Source of the DNA: Paraescarpia echinospica
Lineage: Eukaryota; Annelida; Polychaeta; Sabellida; Siboglinidae
Direction of reading: 5' to 3'
Length of the DNA: 64,000 nt
NCBI GenBank assembly: GCA_020002185.1
Contig: CM034543.1
Location: 5,997,333-6,061,332 of the forward strand
Positions 52,677 to 64,000 of the stretch are shown piece by piece. The notes under the pieces were generated by a model that did no database searches, had not been told where the DNA came from, and was given only the letters and a program-made list of their open reading frames with translations. Made by a program: the position numbers and the translations under genes. How positions within the stretch are numbered: the stretch's first letter is position 1; each line of letters opens with the position of its first letter.

Positions 52677-55290
52677 TGTCGGCCACTGAGGTCGAACATC
52701 GGTGGCTTCAATCATTCGTCTCCAGATCCCTTTGTCTGCCATTGCCGTATTCAGCTCCTCCGTCCAGAGACGGAGGTGCTGAAGACGGCAATATTCCTTT
52801 AAGCAGTCGATGTAAGTTGCTGCTGGTCTTCCTGCTTTGGTTCTTCCATGTGTCGGTTGCCACAAGATGGTCTTAGATGCCATTTCATCCTCATGTCTGT
52901 GGCAGTGTCCGGCAAATCTCGATCGTCTTCTTCTTATTTTATCAGTGACTTTACACATTCCGATGTATAGTTCTACGTTTGTTAAATGCTGTTCCCTGCG
53001 AATGTTAAATGCGGCTCGAAGCATTCTTGTATAACATCCGTCTAGTTGTTTGTGAAGTTTTTTGTCATTGTCCATGTTTCGCATCCATAAAGTAGCACAT
53101 ACTCTACTGTTACAATAAACATTCGCTGCTTGATTTTGCGTGTGAGTGTAGATTTCCATATTAGGTTTAGTTGGTTGAGTGCTCTCCACGCCATTGCCTT
53201 CCTGGTTTTGATGTCTTTATATGTTGTGCAGACCCAGGAGCCAAGGTATTTGTAGTCTTCAACCTTCTATAAAACAGCTCTTTCCCTTGCAATGATGCTG
53301 GTGGTTCCTATTTGGTTGAATGAGATATATTTGTTTTTTCCAGGATTGATCGTTAAGCCAATCCTTGCACATGATGTGTCCACTCGTGTAGAAGCCTGAC
53401 TGATCACTTCTGATAATAGCGCAATATCATCAGCAAATTCGAAATCGATGACCACCTCAGGTTTAACAAGTTAATTTGTTTCTTCTTTGATCTGAAATCC
53501 AAGTTCCTCTTCTCTTCCGTCGATATCTCGCCACAGTGCATAGTCAAGGACTATCACGAAGATGTATGGCGTCAACCTGTAGCACTCCCACCGTGATATA
53601 AAAAACTCAGTTTCTCTATCCGGTGATTGTACTTTGGCACGTTTGTTCCTGTACATGTTGGAAATACTCTTTGTTAATAGCTCTTTGGGGACACCATAGG
53701 CCTCAAGAATCTTCAATATCTTGCCACGATGAACCTTATCAAATGCTTTTCGGAAGTCTACGAATGTCATAATTGCAGGAAGATGTTTTGCTCTAATTCC
53801 TTCAAATAACCTTCTCATGGTTAATATATGACCTACAGTTGTCCTTCCTGTCCGGAATCCATTCTGATTGTCTCTTAGGTGGTGGTCAATTTCAGGACGT
53901 ATTCTGTTCAACATCATCCTGTTGAATGTCTTTGCCACAATGGAGCTAATGTCCCTGTAATTCCCTGCTATGCTACGCTATTTTTAGGTATTGGAATAAT
54001 GTTCAGAACTGTCCACTGTAGCGGCATGTTCCCTTCAATCAAAGCTTTGTTGCAAAACTCTAGTATGATACTGTCCAGATCGCAGTGTTTTAGCACTTCA
54101 GGTGGTATACCATCATCCTCACAGCTCTTTCCATCATTCAGGGATTTCTTGGCCTTCTCATACTCGTCTCTTTCAAAAGGTCCTTCCTTGATGTTGATAT
54201 TTGTGATTATAGGTTGGATCTCTTTATCCTCATCTTCTATGTCTGGTAGACTGCCTAATAGTTTGTGGAAGTGGTCGTACAAGTTTCCCACCCTTTGTTC
54301 TGCAGTGTTGCCCTTTAGTTGTCCTTTACGAGCTGTCTTACTACCGCTTATCTGGTTTATAAGCTTCCATCTCTGTCCGTGTCTTCCATTAATGTGTGCC
54401 TGTTCGACTTTAGCAATGTTGCTGCAAAGTTCTCCATGTTCTTCTTGGCCTGCTCATATCTCACTCTATTTTCAGCTGCAGTGTTTTGCTGATGTACCCT
54501 ACAGGCTTCTTCAACTTTCTCTTTGACTGAAGTTACTCGTGGATCATCTGAGTATATGTCCTTTTTTTTTCCCACTGACAGAAATAATTTTCTCTGTCGC
54601 AGCTCTATTCGCTGAAATGAAACGCTCATATCGCTCCGTTTCTGTTTCATCTCTAATTTCCAGAATTTGAAATCTGTTCCGTACTTCACACGTGTACTGT
54701 TTTTTTGCAAGCCAGCCACAGTCCTTGCTAGCGCACTCGTCATACTTAATTTTGCTTGGTGGCGACTTTTTCTTACGTAGACTAAGTCGTATTGTAGCTG
54801 TGACAATGCGATGATCAGATCCGACACTTGCAAACGTACTGTACGGTTCACAGTTCACCACGCTGTTTTTCCATTTTTTTTACCAGGATATAATTAGGCT
54901 GACGTTTTCCTCCATGTTGGTCCATAAACGTCCAGCGGTTTCCACGTCTCTTGCGGTATCTGGTATTGGTGACCTCAAGAATTTTCTCAGTGATAAGATC
55001 AATAAAGAATTCCCCATTACGGTTTGTATTGTTATAGTAAAAGTCGGTATGGATAAATCTGGCATCCCCTGGTTCAAGTCGTGCGTTAAAGTCTCCTACA
55101 ACCAGCAACATGTTGTGCACTGGTACCGAATCGATCGCCCTTCTTAAGTCGCTGTAGTGGTCCTCTACGCTATCTACTTCAGCAGAGTTGGTCGGACAAA
55201 ACGTGACGATAACTGCTGTGCCGCTGAATTTGGCAATCAGTAATCGTTTACTGTATGTTGTAATGTTCTCTAGGGCTCCCATGCCCCGTG
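52677..55290 (-). pseudogene. RTE-type LINE ORF2, inactive, 5' part replaced by satellite
   Basis: Reading down the minus strand: endonuclease (LLVVGDFNARLEPGDARF, GNRWTFMDQHGG with PNYILV where relatives have DYILV, and SDHRIVTATI); reverse transcriptase (KSCEDDGIPPEVLKHCD, NQNGFRTGRTTVGHIL, FVDFRKAFDKVHR, FEFADDIALL); C-terminus (CYTRMLRAAFNIRREQHLTN, RRSRFAGHCHR, GIWRRMIE). Several frameshifts and stops break it. The N-terminal endonuclease is missing: the frame enters through GGVGILLNTRGMGALENITT, which is the repeat unit of the array to its right. Confidence 0.92.
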
Positions 55291-58200
55291 TGTTGAGCAG
55301 AATGCCTACTCCTCCCTCTGCTGTGTGTTGTAAAGTTCTCTAGGGCTCCCACGCCCCTTGTGTTGAGCAGACTGCCTACTCCTCCCTCTGCTGTGTGTTG
55401 TAGTGTTCTCTAGGACTTCCATGCCACTTGTGTTGAGCAGAATGCCTACACCTCCCCCTGCTGTGTGTTGTAATGTTCTCTAGGGCTCCCATGCCCCTTG
55501 TGTTGAGCAGAATGCCTAGTCCTCCCTCTGCTGTGTGTTGTAGTGTTCTCTAGGACTTCCATGCCCCTTGTGTTGAGCAGAATGTCTACTCCTCCCTCTG
55601 CTGTGTGTTGTAGTGTTCTCTAGAACTTCCATGCCCCTTGTGTTGAGCAGAATGCCTACACCTCCCCCTGCTGTGTGTTGTAATGTTCTCTAGGGCTCCC
55701 ATGCCCCTTGTGTTGAGCAGACTGCCTACTCCTCCCTCTGCTGTGTGTTATAATGTTCTCTAGGGCTCCCATGCCCCTTGTGTTGAGCAGACTGCCTACT
55801 CCTCCCTCTACTGTGTGTTGTAATGTTCTCTAGGGCTCCCGTGCCCCTTGTGTTGAGCAGACTGCCTACTCCTCCCTCTGCTGTGTGTTGTAATGTTCTC
55901 TAGGGCTCCCACGCCCCTTGTGTTGAGCAGACTGCCTACTCCTCCCTCTGCTGTGTGTTGTAATGTTCTCTAGGGCTCCCACGCCCCTTGTGTTGAGCAG
56001 ACTGCCTACTCCTCCCTCTGCTGTGTGTTGTAATGTTCTCTAGGGCTCCCACGCCCCTTGCGTTGAGCAGACTGCCTACTCCTCCCTCTGCTGTGCGTTG
56101 TAACGTTCTCTAGGGCTCCCGTGCCCCTTGTGTTGAGCAGACTGCCTACTCCTCCCTCTGCTGTGTGTTGTAATGTTCTATAGGGCTCCCAGGCCCCTTG
56201 TGTTGAGTAGACTGCCTACTCCTCCCTCTGCTGTGTGTTGTAATGTTCTCTAGGGCTCCCACGCCCCTTGTGTTGAGCAGACTGCCTACTCCTCCTCTGC
56301 TGTGTGTTGTAATGTTCTCCTAGGGCTCCCGTGCCCTTGTGTTGAGCAGACTGCCTACTCCTCCCTCTGCTGTGTGTTGTAATGTTCTCTAGGGCTCCCG
56401 TGCCCCTTGTGTTGAACAGACTGCTTTTCTCCTCCCTCTGCTGTGTGTTGTAATGTTCTCTAGGGCTCCCCTTGCCAGTGACAGACTGCCTACTCCTCCC
56501 TCTGCTGTGTGTTGTGGCTAACGTTCTCTAGGGCTCCCGTGCCCCTTGTGTTGAGCAGACTGCCTACTCCTCCTCTGCTGTGTGTTGTAACTTGTTCTCT
56601 AGGGCTCCCGTGCCCCTTGTGTTGAGCAGACTGCCTACTCCTCCCTCTGCTGTGTTGTAATGTTCTCTAGGGCTCCCGTGCTCCTTGTATTGTGTAGACT
56701 GCCTACTCCTCCCTCTGCTGTGTGTTGTAATGTTCTCTAGGGTTCCGTGCCCCTTGTGTTGAGCAGACTGCTTACTCCTCTCTCTGCTGTGTGTTGTAAT
56801 GTTCTCTAGGGCTCCCATGCCCCTTGTGTTGAGCAGACTGCCTACTCCTCCCTCTGCTGTGTGTTGTAATGTTCTCTAGGGCTCCCGTGCCCCTTGTGTT
56901 GAGCAGATTGCCTACTCCTCCCTCTGCTGTGTGTTGTAATGTTCTCTAGGGTTCCCAGGCCCCTTGTGTTGAGTAGACTGCCTACTCCTCCCTCTGCTGT
57001 GTTGTAATGTTCTATAGGGCTCCAAGGCCCCTTGTGTTGAGCAGACTGCCTACTCCTCCCTCTGCTGTGTGTTGTAATGTTCTCTAGGGCTCCCATGCCC
57101 CTTGTGTTGAGCAGACTGCCTACTCCTCCCTCTGCTGTGTGTTGTAACGTTCTCTAGGGCTCCCGTGCCCCTTGTGTTGACCAGACTGCCTACTCCTCCC
57201 TCTGCTGTGTGTTGTAACGTTCTCTAGGGCTCCCGTGCCCCTTGTGTTGAGCAGACTGCCTACTCCTCCCTCTGCTGTGTGTTGTAACGTTCTCTAGGGC
57301 TCCCGTGCCCCTTGTGTTGAGCAGACTGCCTACTCCTCCCTCTGCTGTGTGTTGTAATGTTCTCTAGGGCTCCCGTGCCCCTTGTGTTGAGCAGAATGCC
57401 TACTCCTCCCTCTGCTGTGTGTTGTAATGTTCTCTAGGGCTCCCATGCCCCTTGTGTTGAGCAGAATGCCTACTCCTCCCTCTGCTGTGTGTTGTAATGT
57501 TCTCTAGGGCTCCCGTGCCTCTTGTGTTGAGCACAATGCCTACTCCTCCCTCTGCTGTGTGTTGTAATGTTCTCTAGGGCTCCCACGCCCCTTGTGTTGA
57601 GCAGACTGCCTACTCCTCCCTCTGCTGTGTGTTGTAGTGTTCTCTAGGGCTCCCACGCCCCTTGTGTTGAGCAGACTGCCTACTCCTCCCTCTGCTGTGT
57701 GCTGTAATGTTCTCTAGGGCTCCCACGCCCCTTATGTTGAACAGAATGCCTACTCCTCCCTCTGCTGTGTGTTGTAATGTTCTCTAGGGCTCCCACGCCC
57801 CTTGTGTTGAGCAGAATGCCTACTCCTCCCTATGCTGTGTGTTGTAATGTTCTCTAGGGCTCCCATACCACTTGTGTTGAGCAGAATGCCTACTCCTCCC
57901 TCTGCTGTGTGTTGTAATTTTCTCTAGGGCTCCCATGTCCCTTGTGTTGAGCAGAATGCCTACTCCTCCCTCAGCTGTGTGTTGTAATGTTCTCTAAGGC
58001 TCCCATGTCCCTTGTGTTGAGCAGACTTCCTACTCCTCTCTCTGCTGAGTGTTGTAATGTTCTCTAGGGCTCCCAGGCCCCTTGTGTTGAGCAGAATGCC
58101 TACTCCTCCCTCTGCTGTGTGTTGTAATGTTCTCTAGGGCTCCCATACCCCTTGTGTTGAACAGAATGCCTACTCCTCCCTCTGTTGAGTGTTGTAATGT

Positions 58201-61200
58201 TCTCAAGGGCTCCCACGCCCCTTGTGTTGAGCAAAATGCCTACTCCTCCCTCTGCTGTGTGTCGTAATGTTCTCTAGGGCTCCCATGCCCCTTGTGTTGA
58301 GCAGATTGCCTACTCTTCCCTCTGCTGTGTGTCGTAATGTTCTCTAGGGCTCCCGTGCCCCTTGTGTTCAGCAGAATGCCCACTCCTTCCTCTGCTGCAT
58401 GTTGTAATGTTCTCTAGGGCTCCCGTGTCATTTGTGTTGAGCAGAATGCTCACTTCTCCCTCTGCTGTGTGTGATAATGTCTAGGGCTCCCACGACCCTT
58501 GTGTTGAGCAGAATGCCTACTCCTCCCTCTGCTGTGTGTTGTAATGTTCTCTAGGGCTCCCATGCCCCTTGTGTTGCGCAGAATGCCCACACCTCCCTCT
58601 GCTGTGTGTTGTAATGTTCTCTAGGGCTCCCATGCACCTTGTGTTGAGCAGAATGCCTACTCCTCCCATGTCCCTTGTGTTGAGCAGAATGCCTACTCCT
58701 TCCTCTGTTGTGTGTAGTAATGTTCTCTAGGGCTCCCATGCCCCTTGTGTTGAGCAGAATGCCTACTCCTCCCTCTGCTGTGTGTTGTAATGTTCTCTAG
58801 GGCTCCCGTGCCTCTTGTGTTGAGCACAATGCCTACTCCTCCCTCTGCTGTGTGTTGTAGTGTTCTCTAGGGCTCCAACGCCCCTTGTGTTGAGCAGACT
58901 GCCTACTCCTCCCTCTGCTGTGTGTTGTAGTGTTCTCTAGGGCTCCCACGCCCCTTGTGTTGAGCAGGCTGCCTACTCCTCCCTCTGCTGTGTGCTGTAA
59001 TGTTCTCTAGGGCTCCCACGCCCCTTATGTTGAACAGAATGCCTACTCCTCCCTCTGCTGTGTGTTGTAATGTTCTCTAGGGTTCCCACGCCCCTTGTGT
59101 TGAGCAGAATGCCTACTCATCCCTATGCTGTGTGTTGTAATGTTCTCTAGGGCTCCCATACCACTTGTGTTGAGCAGAATGCCTACTCCTCCCTCTGCTG
59201 TGTGTTGTAATTTTCTCTAGGGCTCCCATGTCCCTTGTGTTGGGCAGAATGCCTACTCCTCCCTCAGCTGTGTGTTGTAATGTTCTCTAAGGCTCCCATG
59301 TCCCTTGTGTTGAGCAGACTTCCTACTCCTCTCTCTGCTGAGTGTTGTAATGTTCTCTAGGGCTCCCAGGCCCCTTGCGTTGAGCAGAATGCCTACTCCT
59401 CCCTCTGCTGTGTGTTGTAATGTTCTCTAGGGCTCCCATACCCCTTGTGTTGAACAGAATGCCTACTCCTCCCTCTGTTGAGTGTTGTAATGTTCTCAAG
59501 GGCTCCCACGCCCCTTGTGTTGAGCAAAATGCCTACTCCTCCCTCTGCTGTGTGTCGTAATGTTCTCTAGGGCTCCCATGCCCCTTGTGTTGAGCAGATT
59601 GCCTACTCCTCCCTCTGCTGTGTGTCGTAATGTTCTCTAGGGCTCCCGTGCCCCTTGTGTTCAGCAGAATGCCCACTCCTTCCTCTGCTGCATGTTGTAA
59701 TGTTCTCTAGGGCTCCCGTGTCATTTGTGTTGAGCAGAATGCTCACTTCTCCCTCTGCTGTGTGTGGTAATGTCTAGGGCTCCCACGACCCTTGTGTTGA
59801 GCAGAATGCCTACTCCTCCCTCTGCTGTGTGTTGTAATGTTCTCTAGGGCTCCCATGCCCCTTGTGTTGCGCAGAATGCCCACACCTCCCTCTGCTGTGT
59901 GTTGTAATGTTCTCTAGGGCTCCCATGCACCTTGTGTTGAGCAGAATGCCTACTCCTCCTTCTGCTGTGTGTTGTAATGTTCTCTAGGGCTCCCGTGTCC
60001 CTTGTGTTGAGCAGAATGCCTACTCCTCCCTCTGCTGTGTGTTGTAATGTTCTCTAGGGCTCCCACGCCCCTTGTGTTGAGCAGAATGCCTACTCCTCCC
60101 TCTGCTGTGTGTTGTAATGTTCTCTAGGGCTCCCATACCACTTTTGTTGAGCAGAATGCCTACTCCTCCCTCTGCTGTGTGTTGTAATGTTCTCTAGGGC
60201 TCCCATGTCCCTTGTGTTGAACAGAATGCCTACTCCTCCCTCTGTTGTGTGTTGTAATGTTCTCTAGGCTCCCATGCCCCTTGTGTTGAGCAGAATGCCT
60301 ACTCCTCCCTCTGCTGTGTGTTGTAATGTTCTCTAGGGCTCCCATGCCCCTTGTGTTGAGCAGAATGCCTACTCCTCCCTCTGCTGTGTGTTGTAATGTT
60401 CTCTAGGGCTCCCACGCCCCTTGTGTTGAGCAGACTGCCTACTCCTCCCTCTGCTGTGTGTTGTAGTGTTCTCTAGGGCTCCCACGCCCCTTGTGTTGAG
60501 CAGGCTGCCTACTCCTCCCTCTGCTGTGTGCTGTAATGTTCTCTAGGGCTCCCACGCCCCATATGTTGAACAGAATGCCTACTCCTCCCTCTGCTGTGTG
60601 TTGTAATGTTCTCTAGGGTTCCCACGCCCCTTGTGTTGAGCAGAATGCCTACTCCTCCCTATGCTGTGTGTTGTAATGTTCTCTAGGGCTCCCATACCAC
60701 TTGTGTTGAGCAGAATGCCTACTCCTCCCTCTGCTGTGTGTTGTAATTTTCTCTAGGGCTCCCATGTCCCTTGTGTTGAGCAGAATGCCTACTCCTCCCT
60801 CAGCTGTGTGTTGTAATGTTCTCTAAGGCTCCCATGTCCCTTGTGTTGAGCAGACTTCCTACTCCTCTCTCTGCTGAGTGTTGTAATGTTCTCTAGGGCT
60901 CCCAGGCCCCTTGTGTTGAGCAGAATGCCTACTCCTCCCTCTGCTGTGTGTTGTAATGTTCTCTAGGGCTCCCATACCCCTTGTGTTGAACAGAATGCCT
61001 ACTCCTCCCTCTGTTGAGTGTTGTAATGTTCTCAAGGGCTCCCACGCCCCTTGTGTTGAGCAAAATGCATACTCCTCCCTCTGCTGTGTGTCGTAATTTT
61101 CTCTAGGGCTCCCATGCCCCTTGTGTTGAGCAGAATGCTCACTTCTCCCTCTGCTGGGTGTGGTAATGTCTAGGGCTCCCACGCCCCTTGTGTTGAGCAG

Positions 61201-62595
61201 AATGCCTACTCCTCCCTCTGCTGTGTGTTGTAATGTTCTCTAGGGCTCCCATGCCCCTTGTGTTGCGCAGAATGCCCACACCTCCCTCTGCTGTGTGTTG
61301 TAATGTTCTCTAGGGCTCCCATGCACCTAGTGTTGAGCAGAATGCCTACTCCTCCTTCTGCTGTGTGTTGTAATGTTCTCTAGGGCTCCCATGCCCCTTG
61401 TGTTGAGCAGAATGCCTACTCCTCCCTCTGCTGTGTGTTGTAATGTTCTCTAGGGCTCCCATGCCCCTTGTGTTGAGCAGAATGCCTACTCCTCCCTCTG
61501 CTGTGTGTTGTAATGTTCTCCAGGGCTCCATGCCCCTTGTGTTGAGCAGAATGCCTACTCCTCCCTCTGCTGTGTGTTGTGATGTTCTCTGGGAACCATC
61601 TTGTGTTGGACAGGTGCCACTCCTCCCTCTGTTGGTGTTACCTCCAAGGCTCCCACCCTGTGTTGCTGTCCTCTGCTGTGTCGTAATGTTCTCTAGGGCT
61701 CCCATGCCCCTTGTGTTGAGCAGATTGCCTACTCCTCCCTCTGCTGTGTGTCGTAATGTTCTCTAGGGCTCCCACGCCCCTTGTGTTCAGCAGAATGCCC
61801 ACTCCTTCCTCTGCTGCATGTTGTAATGTTCTCTAGGGCTCCCATGTCCCTTGTGTTGAGCAGAATGCTCACTTCTCCCTCTGGTGTGTGTGGTAATGTC
61901 TAGGGCTCCCACGCCCCTTGTGTTGAGCAGAATGCCTACTCCTCCCTCTGCTGTGTGTTGTAATGTTCTCTAGGGCTCCCATGCCCCTTGTGTTGCGCAG
62001 AATGCCCACACCTCCCTCTGCTGTGTGTTGTAATGTTCTCTAGGGCTCCCATGCACCTTGTGTTGAGTAGAATGCCTACTCCTCCTTCTGCTGTGTGTTG
62101 TAATGTTCTCTAGGGCTCCCATGTCCCTTGTGTTGAGCAGAATGCCTACTCCTCCCTCTGCTGTGTGTTGTAATGTTCTCTAGGGCTCCCATGTCCCTTG
62201 TGTTGAGCAGAATGCCTACTCCTCCCTCTGTTGTGTGTTGTAATGTTCTCTAGGGCTCCCGTGCCCCTTGTGTTGAGCAGAATGCCCACTCCTCCCTCTG
62301 CTGTGTGTCGTAATGTTCTCTAGGACTCCCATGCCCCTTGTGTTGAGCAGAATGCCCACTCCTCCCTCTGCTTTGTGTTGTAATGTTCTCTAGGGCTCCC
62401 GTGCCCCTTGTGTTGAGCAGAATGACCACTCCTCCCTCTGCTATGTGTCGTAATGTTCTCTAGGGCTCCCGTGCCCCTTGTGTTGAGCAGAATGACCACT
62501 CCTCCCTCTGCTGTGTATCGTAATGTTCTCTAGGGCTCCCGTGCCCCTTGTGTTGAGCAGAATGCCCACTCCCCCCTCTGCTGTGTCGTAATGTT
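55270..62595. repeat. 70-bp minisatellite, ~104 copies, LINE-derived
   Basis: Unit ATGCCCCTTGTGTTGAGCAG + AATGCCTACTCCTCCCTCTG + CTGTGTGTTGTAATGTTCTC + TAGGGCTCCC, 70 bp. On the minus strand one frame of the unit reads AEGGVGILLNTRGMGALENI, the LINE endonuclease sequence at 55290 and just left. As 70 is not a multiple of three the frame rotates and one frame meets TAG (REE*AFC), so open frames stop after at most about 120 codons. Units differ by substitutions and small indels. Longer-period order is visible between 57.5 and 61.1 kb. Confidence 0.97.
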
Positions 62596-64000
62596 CGTAA
62601 TTCAACTGTAACGGCCGGCGTGGCCGCTGTCGGGGCACCTGCTGTGGCTGCTCCAAATATCGAAGACCCTCGGTCTCAGAATCACATCTATATGAACTTG
62701 CCAAGTGGCTCGCCTCCACCTGCATTGGAAATGGAAACCAATCAGGTCGATAACTGGAAGTTGTGGAAACAAATGTGGAAAAACTATCTAATCGTGTCTG
62801 GACTCGACACTAAGCCAGACAGATATGTGACGGCACTTCGTCTACACTGTATTGGGAAAGACGCACTACGCGTTTTCAATGGTATGGATTTGACAGAAGA
62901 AGAACGGGTCAAGCCTGCTGAAATCATCAGAAAATTTGACGAACATATCTTGGGCGAAGTAAAAGAATTCTTTGAAAGGTATAAGTTTAACACCCGAAAT
63001 CAGGAAAGAGTCGTTTGAACAATTCTACTCAGTGTTGAAAAATCTAGCAAAAACCTGTGGATTTTGCAATTGTATGCGAGACAAACTGATTGTTGACAGG
63101 ATAATCCTCGGTGTAAGGAGTGACAAAATTCGCAGCAAACTCATTTCACAATCGCAACTTGATCTACCCAGAGCAGTAACCATCTGCCGGTGCATGCAAG
63201 AGGCTGAAGAACAATGCAAAATTCTGAATAAAACAGAAGCAGTGAACCGGGTCGACACCAGATACAGACGCTATATTGCCAAGTCGACATTCGGTGGAAG
63301 AAAATCTGCTAGTCAGCGAAAATGCAAATTCTGCTGCAAAACGCACCCCATAAAGAAAAAACTCTGCCCTGCATGGGGCAAGACGTGTGATGCATGTAGG
63401 GGTCGAAACCATTTCAGAGACTCCGTGCATTGCCCTAAGACTGTTCACAGTGTACAAGATGGGTTAGACTCGGATAGCTCCGGTGCTAGATTTGGCGATA
63501 TCGGCTGCGTCACTGCCGATGTGCACGCACTCTCCTCACAAGATGGTCCCATTTTGTGCAACATGCTGGTCGAAAAGCAGTCGGTGAAGATGCAGGTTGA
63601 CTGTGGTTCAACTGTCAACATACTGCCCAAGAAGTACGTGAAGGAGAAAGATATCCGCCCAGAACCAATCATTCTGAAGACGTGGAACAATGTGAAGACT
63701 GAAGCTCTCGGCAAGTGCCGAGCTAAAACTGTAAATCCTGCTACAGGAGACAAGTTCAATGGACTATGTCATAGTGGATGATGACAAACTGACACCACTA
63801 CTCAGCCGTAAAGCTGCTGAATGCATGAAGCTCATCACGGTGAACTACGAGAACTTTGAAACTGTATCTTCAGTCTCCAGCTGTAGAGTTGCTCAAACTC
63901 CATGCACTGAAGACTATCCTCGACGGTAAATGTGTTCGACGGTAAACTTGGCTCGCTTCCTGGTGGGAAAATTCGTCTCACCCTGGAACAAAATGCTGAA
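62596..64000 (+). pseudogene. Second Ty3-type element: gag, protease, start of pol (partial)
   Basis: Gag opens in MAAVGAPAVAAPNIEDPRSQ and has DNWKLWKQMWKNYLIVSGLD and LRLHCIGKDALRVFNGM. A frameshift near 62990 moves to a second frame with FEQFYSVLKNLAKTCGFCNC, a zinc knuckle pair (CKFCCKTHPIKKKLCPAWG and CDACRGRNHF) and protease VDCGSTVNILPK. Another frameshift near 63765 leads to VIVDDDKLTPLLSRKAAECM, the segment before reverse transcriptase. It is related to but different from the 43-48 kb element. No 5' LTR is seen: the satellite array abuts its start. It runs off the right edge. Confidence 0.88.

Noticed and set aside
55270..62595. Many open frames of 60-120 codons in the 70-bp array as genes
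   Set aside because: They are the same unit read in rotating frames and stop wherever the TAG-containing frame is met.

Overview
This window is nuclear DNA of an invertebrate animal. It is AT-rich, the host genes are split into many short exons with GT-AG boundaries, and most of the remaining sequence is transposable elements, minisatellites and microsatellites. The mix of CR1/L2-type and RTE-type LINEs, Ty3 elements, tRNA-derived SINEs, hAT-like elements and a long-TIR element with a 'GCDT' protein suggests a marine invertebrate (mollusc, lancelet, annelid or similar). I cannot name the species. No bacterial gene structure or CRISPR array is present.

Two host genes can be read, both on the minus strand. 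(1) Positions about 23864 down to 1 hold a poly(ADP-ribose) glycohydrolase (PARG) gene. Eight coding exons splice in phase to give 570 codons that end exactly at the left edge, so the gene continues outside the window. The QEE catalytic motif is present, the preceding GGG reads GGS, and a long low-complexity segment sits where the ATGNWGCG loop should follow. Its introns carry most of the repeats between 0.5 and 22 kb. (2) Positions about 38492 down to 34084 hold a divergent Notch-ligand-type gene: an MNNL/C2 region over three exons, a DSL domain exon and five EGF repeats. Possible 3' exons lie at 30.6-29.5 kb, including two alternative terminal exons, one of which encodes a hydrophobic tail.

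Mobile elements by region: 1.3-5.9 kb, LINE reverse transcriptase fragments and a 278-bp tandem array; 6.3-7.5 kb, a long inverted repeat with a tRNA-like sequence in its loop; 8.4-11.8 kb, a DNA transposon with ~800-bp terminal inverted repeats around a broken PIN-nuclease-like gene; 12.7-15.0 kb, a hAT-like element hosting a CR1-type LINE copy; 15.6 and 17.4 kb, SINEs against PARG exons; 24-25.6, 31.6 and 36.6 kb, LINE remnants; 32.2-33.7 kb, a small TIR element and a hAT transposase remnant; 39.5-48.2 kb, two CR1-type copies head to head, one split by a Ty3 element with 175-bp LTRs and a 5-bp target-site duplication; 49.2 kb, a MITE; 52.6-55.3 kb, an RTE-type LINE; 55.3-62.6 kb, about 104 copies of a 70-bp minisatellite that grew out of that LINE's endonuclease coding sequence; 62.6-64.0 kb, a second Ty3 element.

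The most interesting items are the LINE-derived 70-bp satellite with its ~1.29-kb higher-order repeat, the long-TIR element with a PIN-like gene instead of a recognisable transposase, the PARG gene with an altered signature and an inserted segment, the divergent DSL ligand with alternative ends, and a near-perfect 42-bp hairpin at 18.5 kb.
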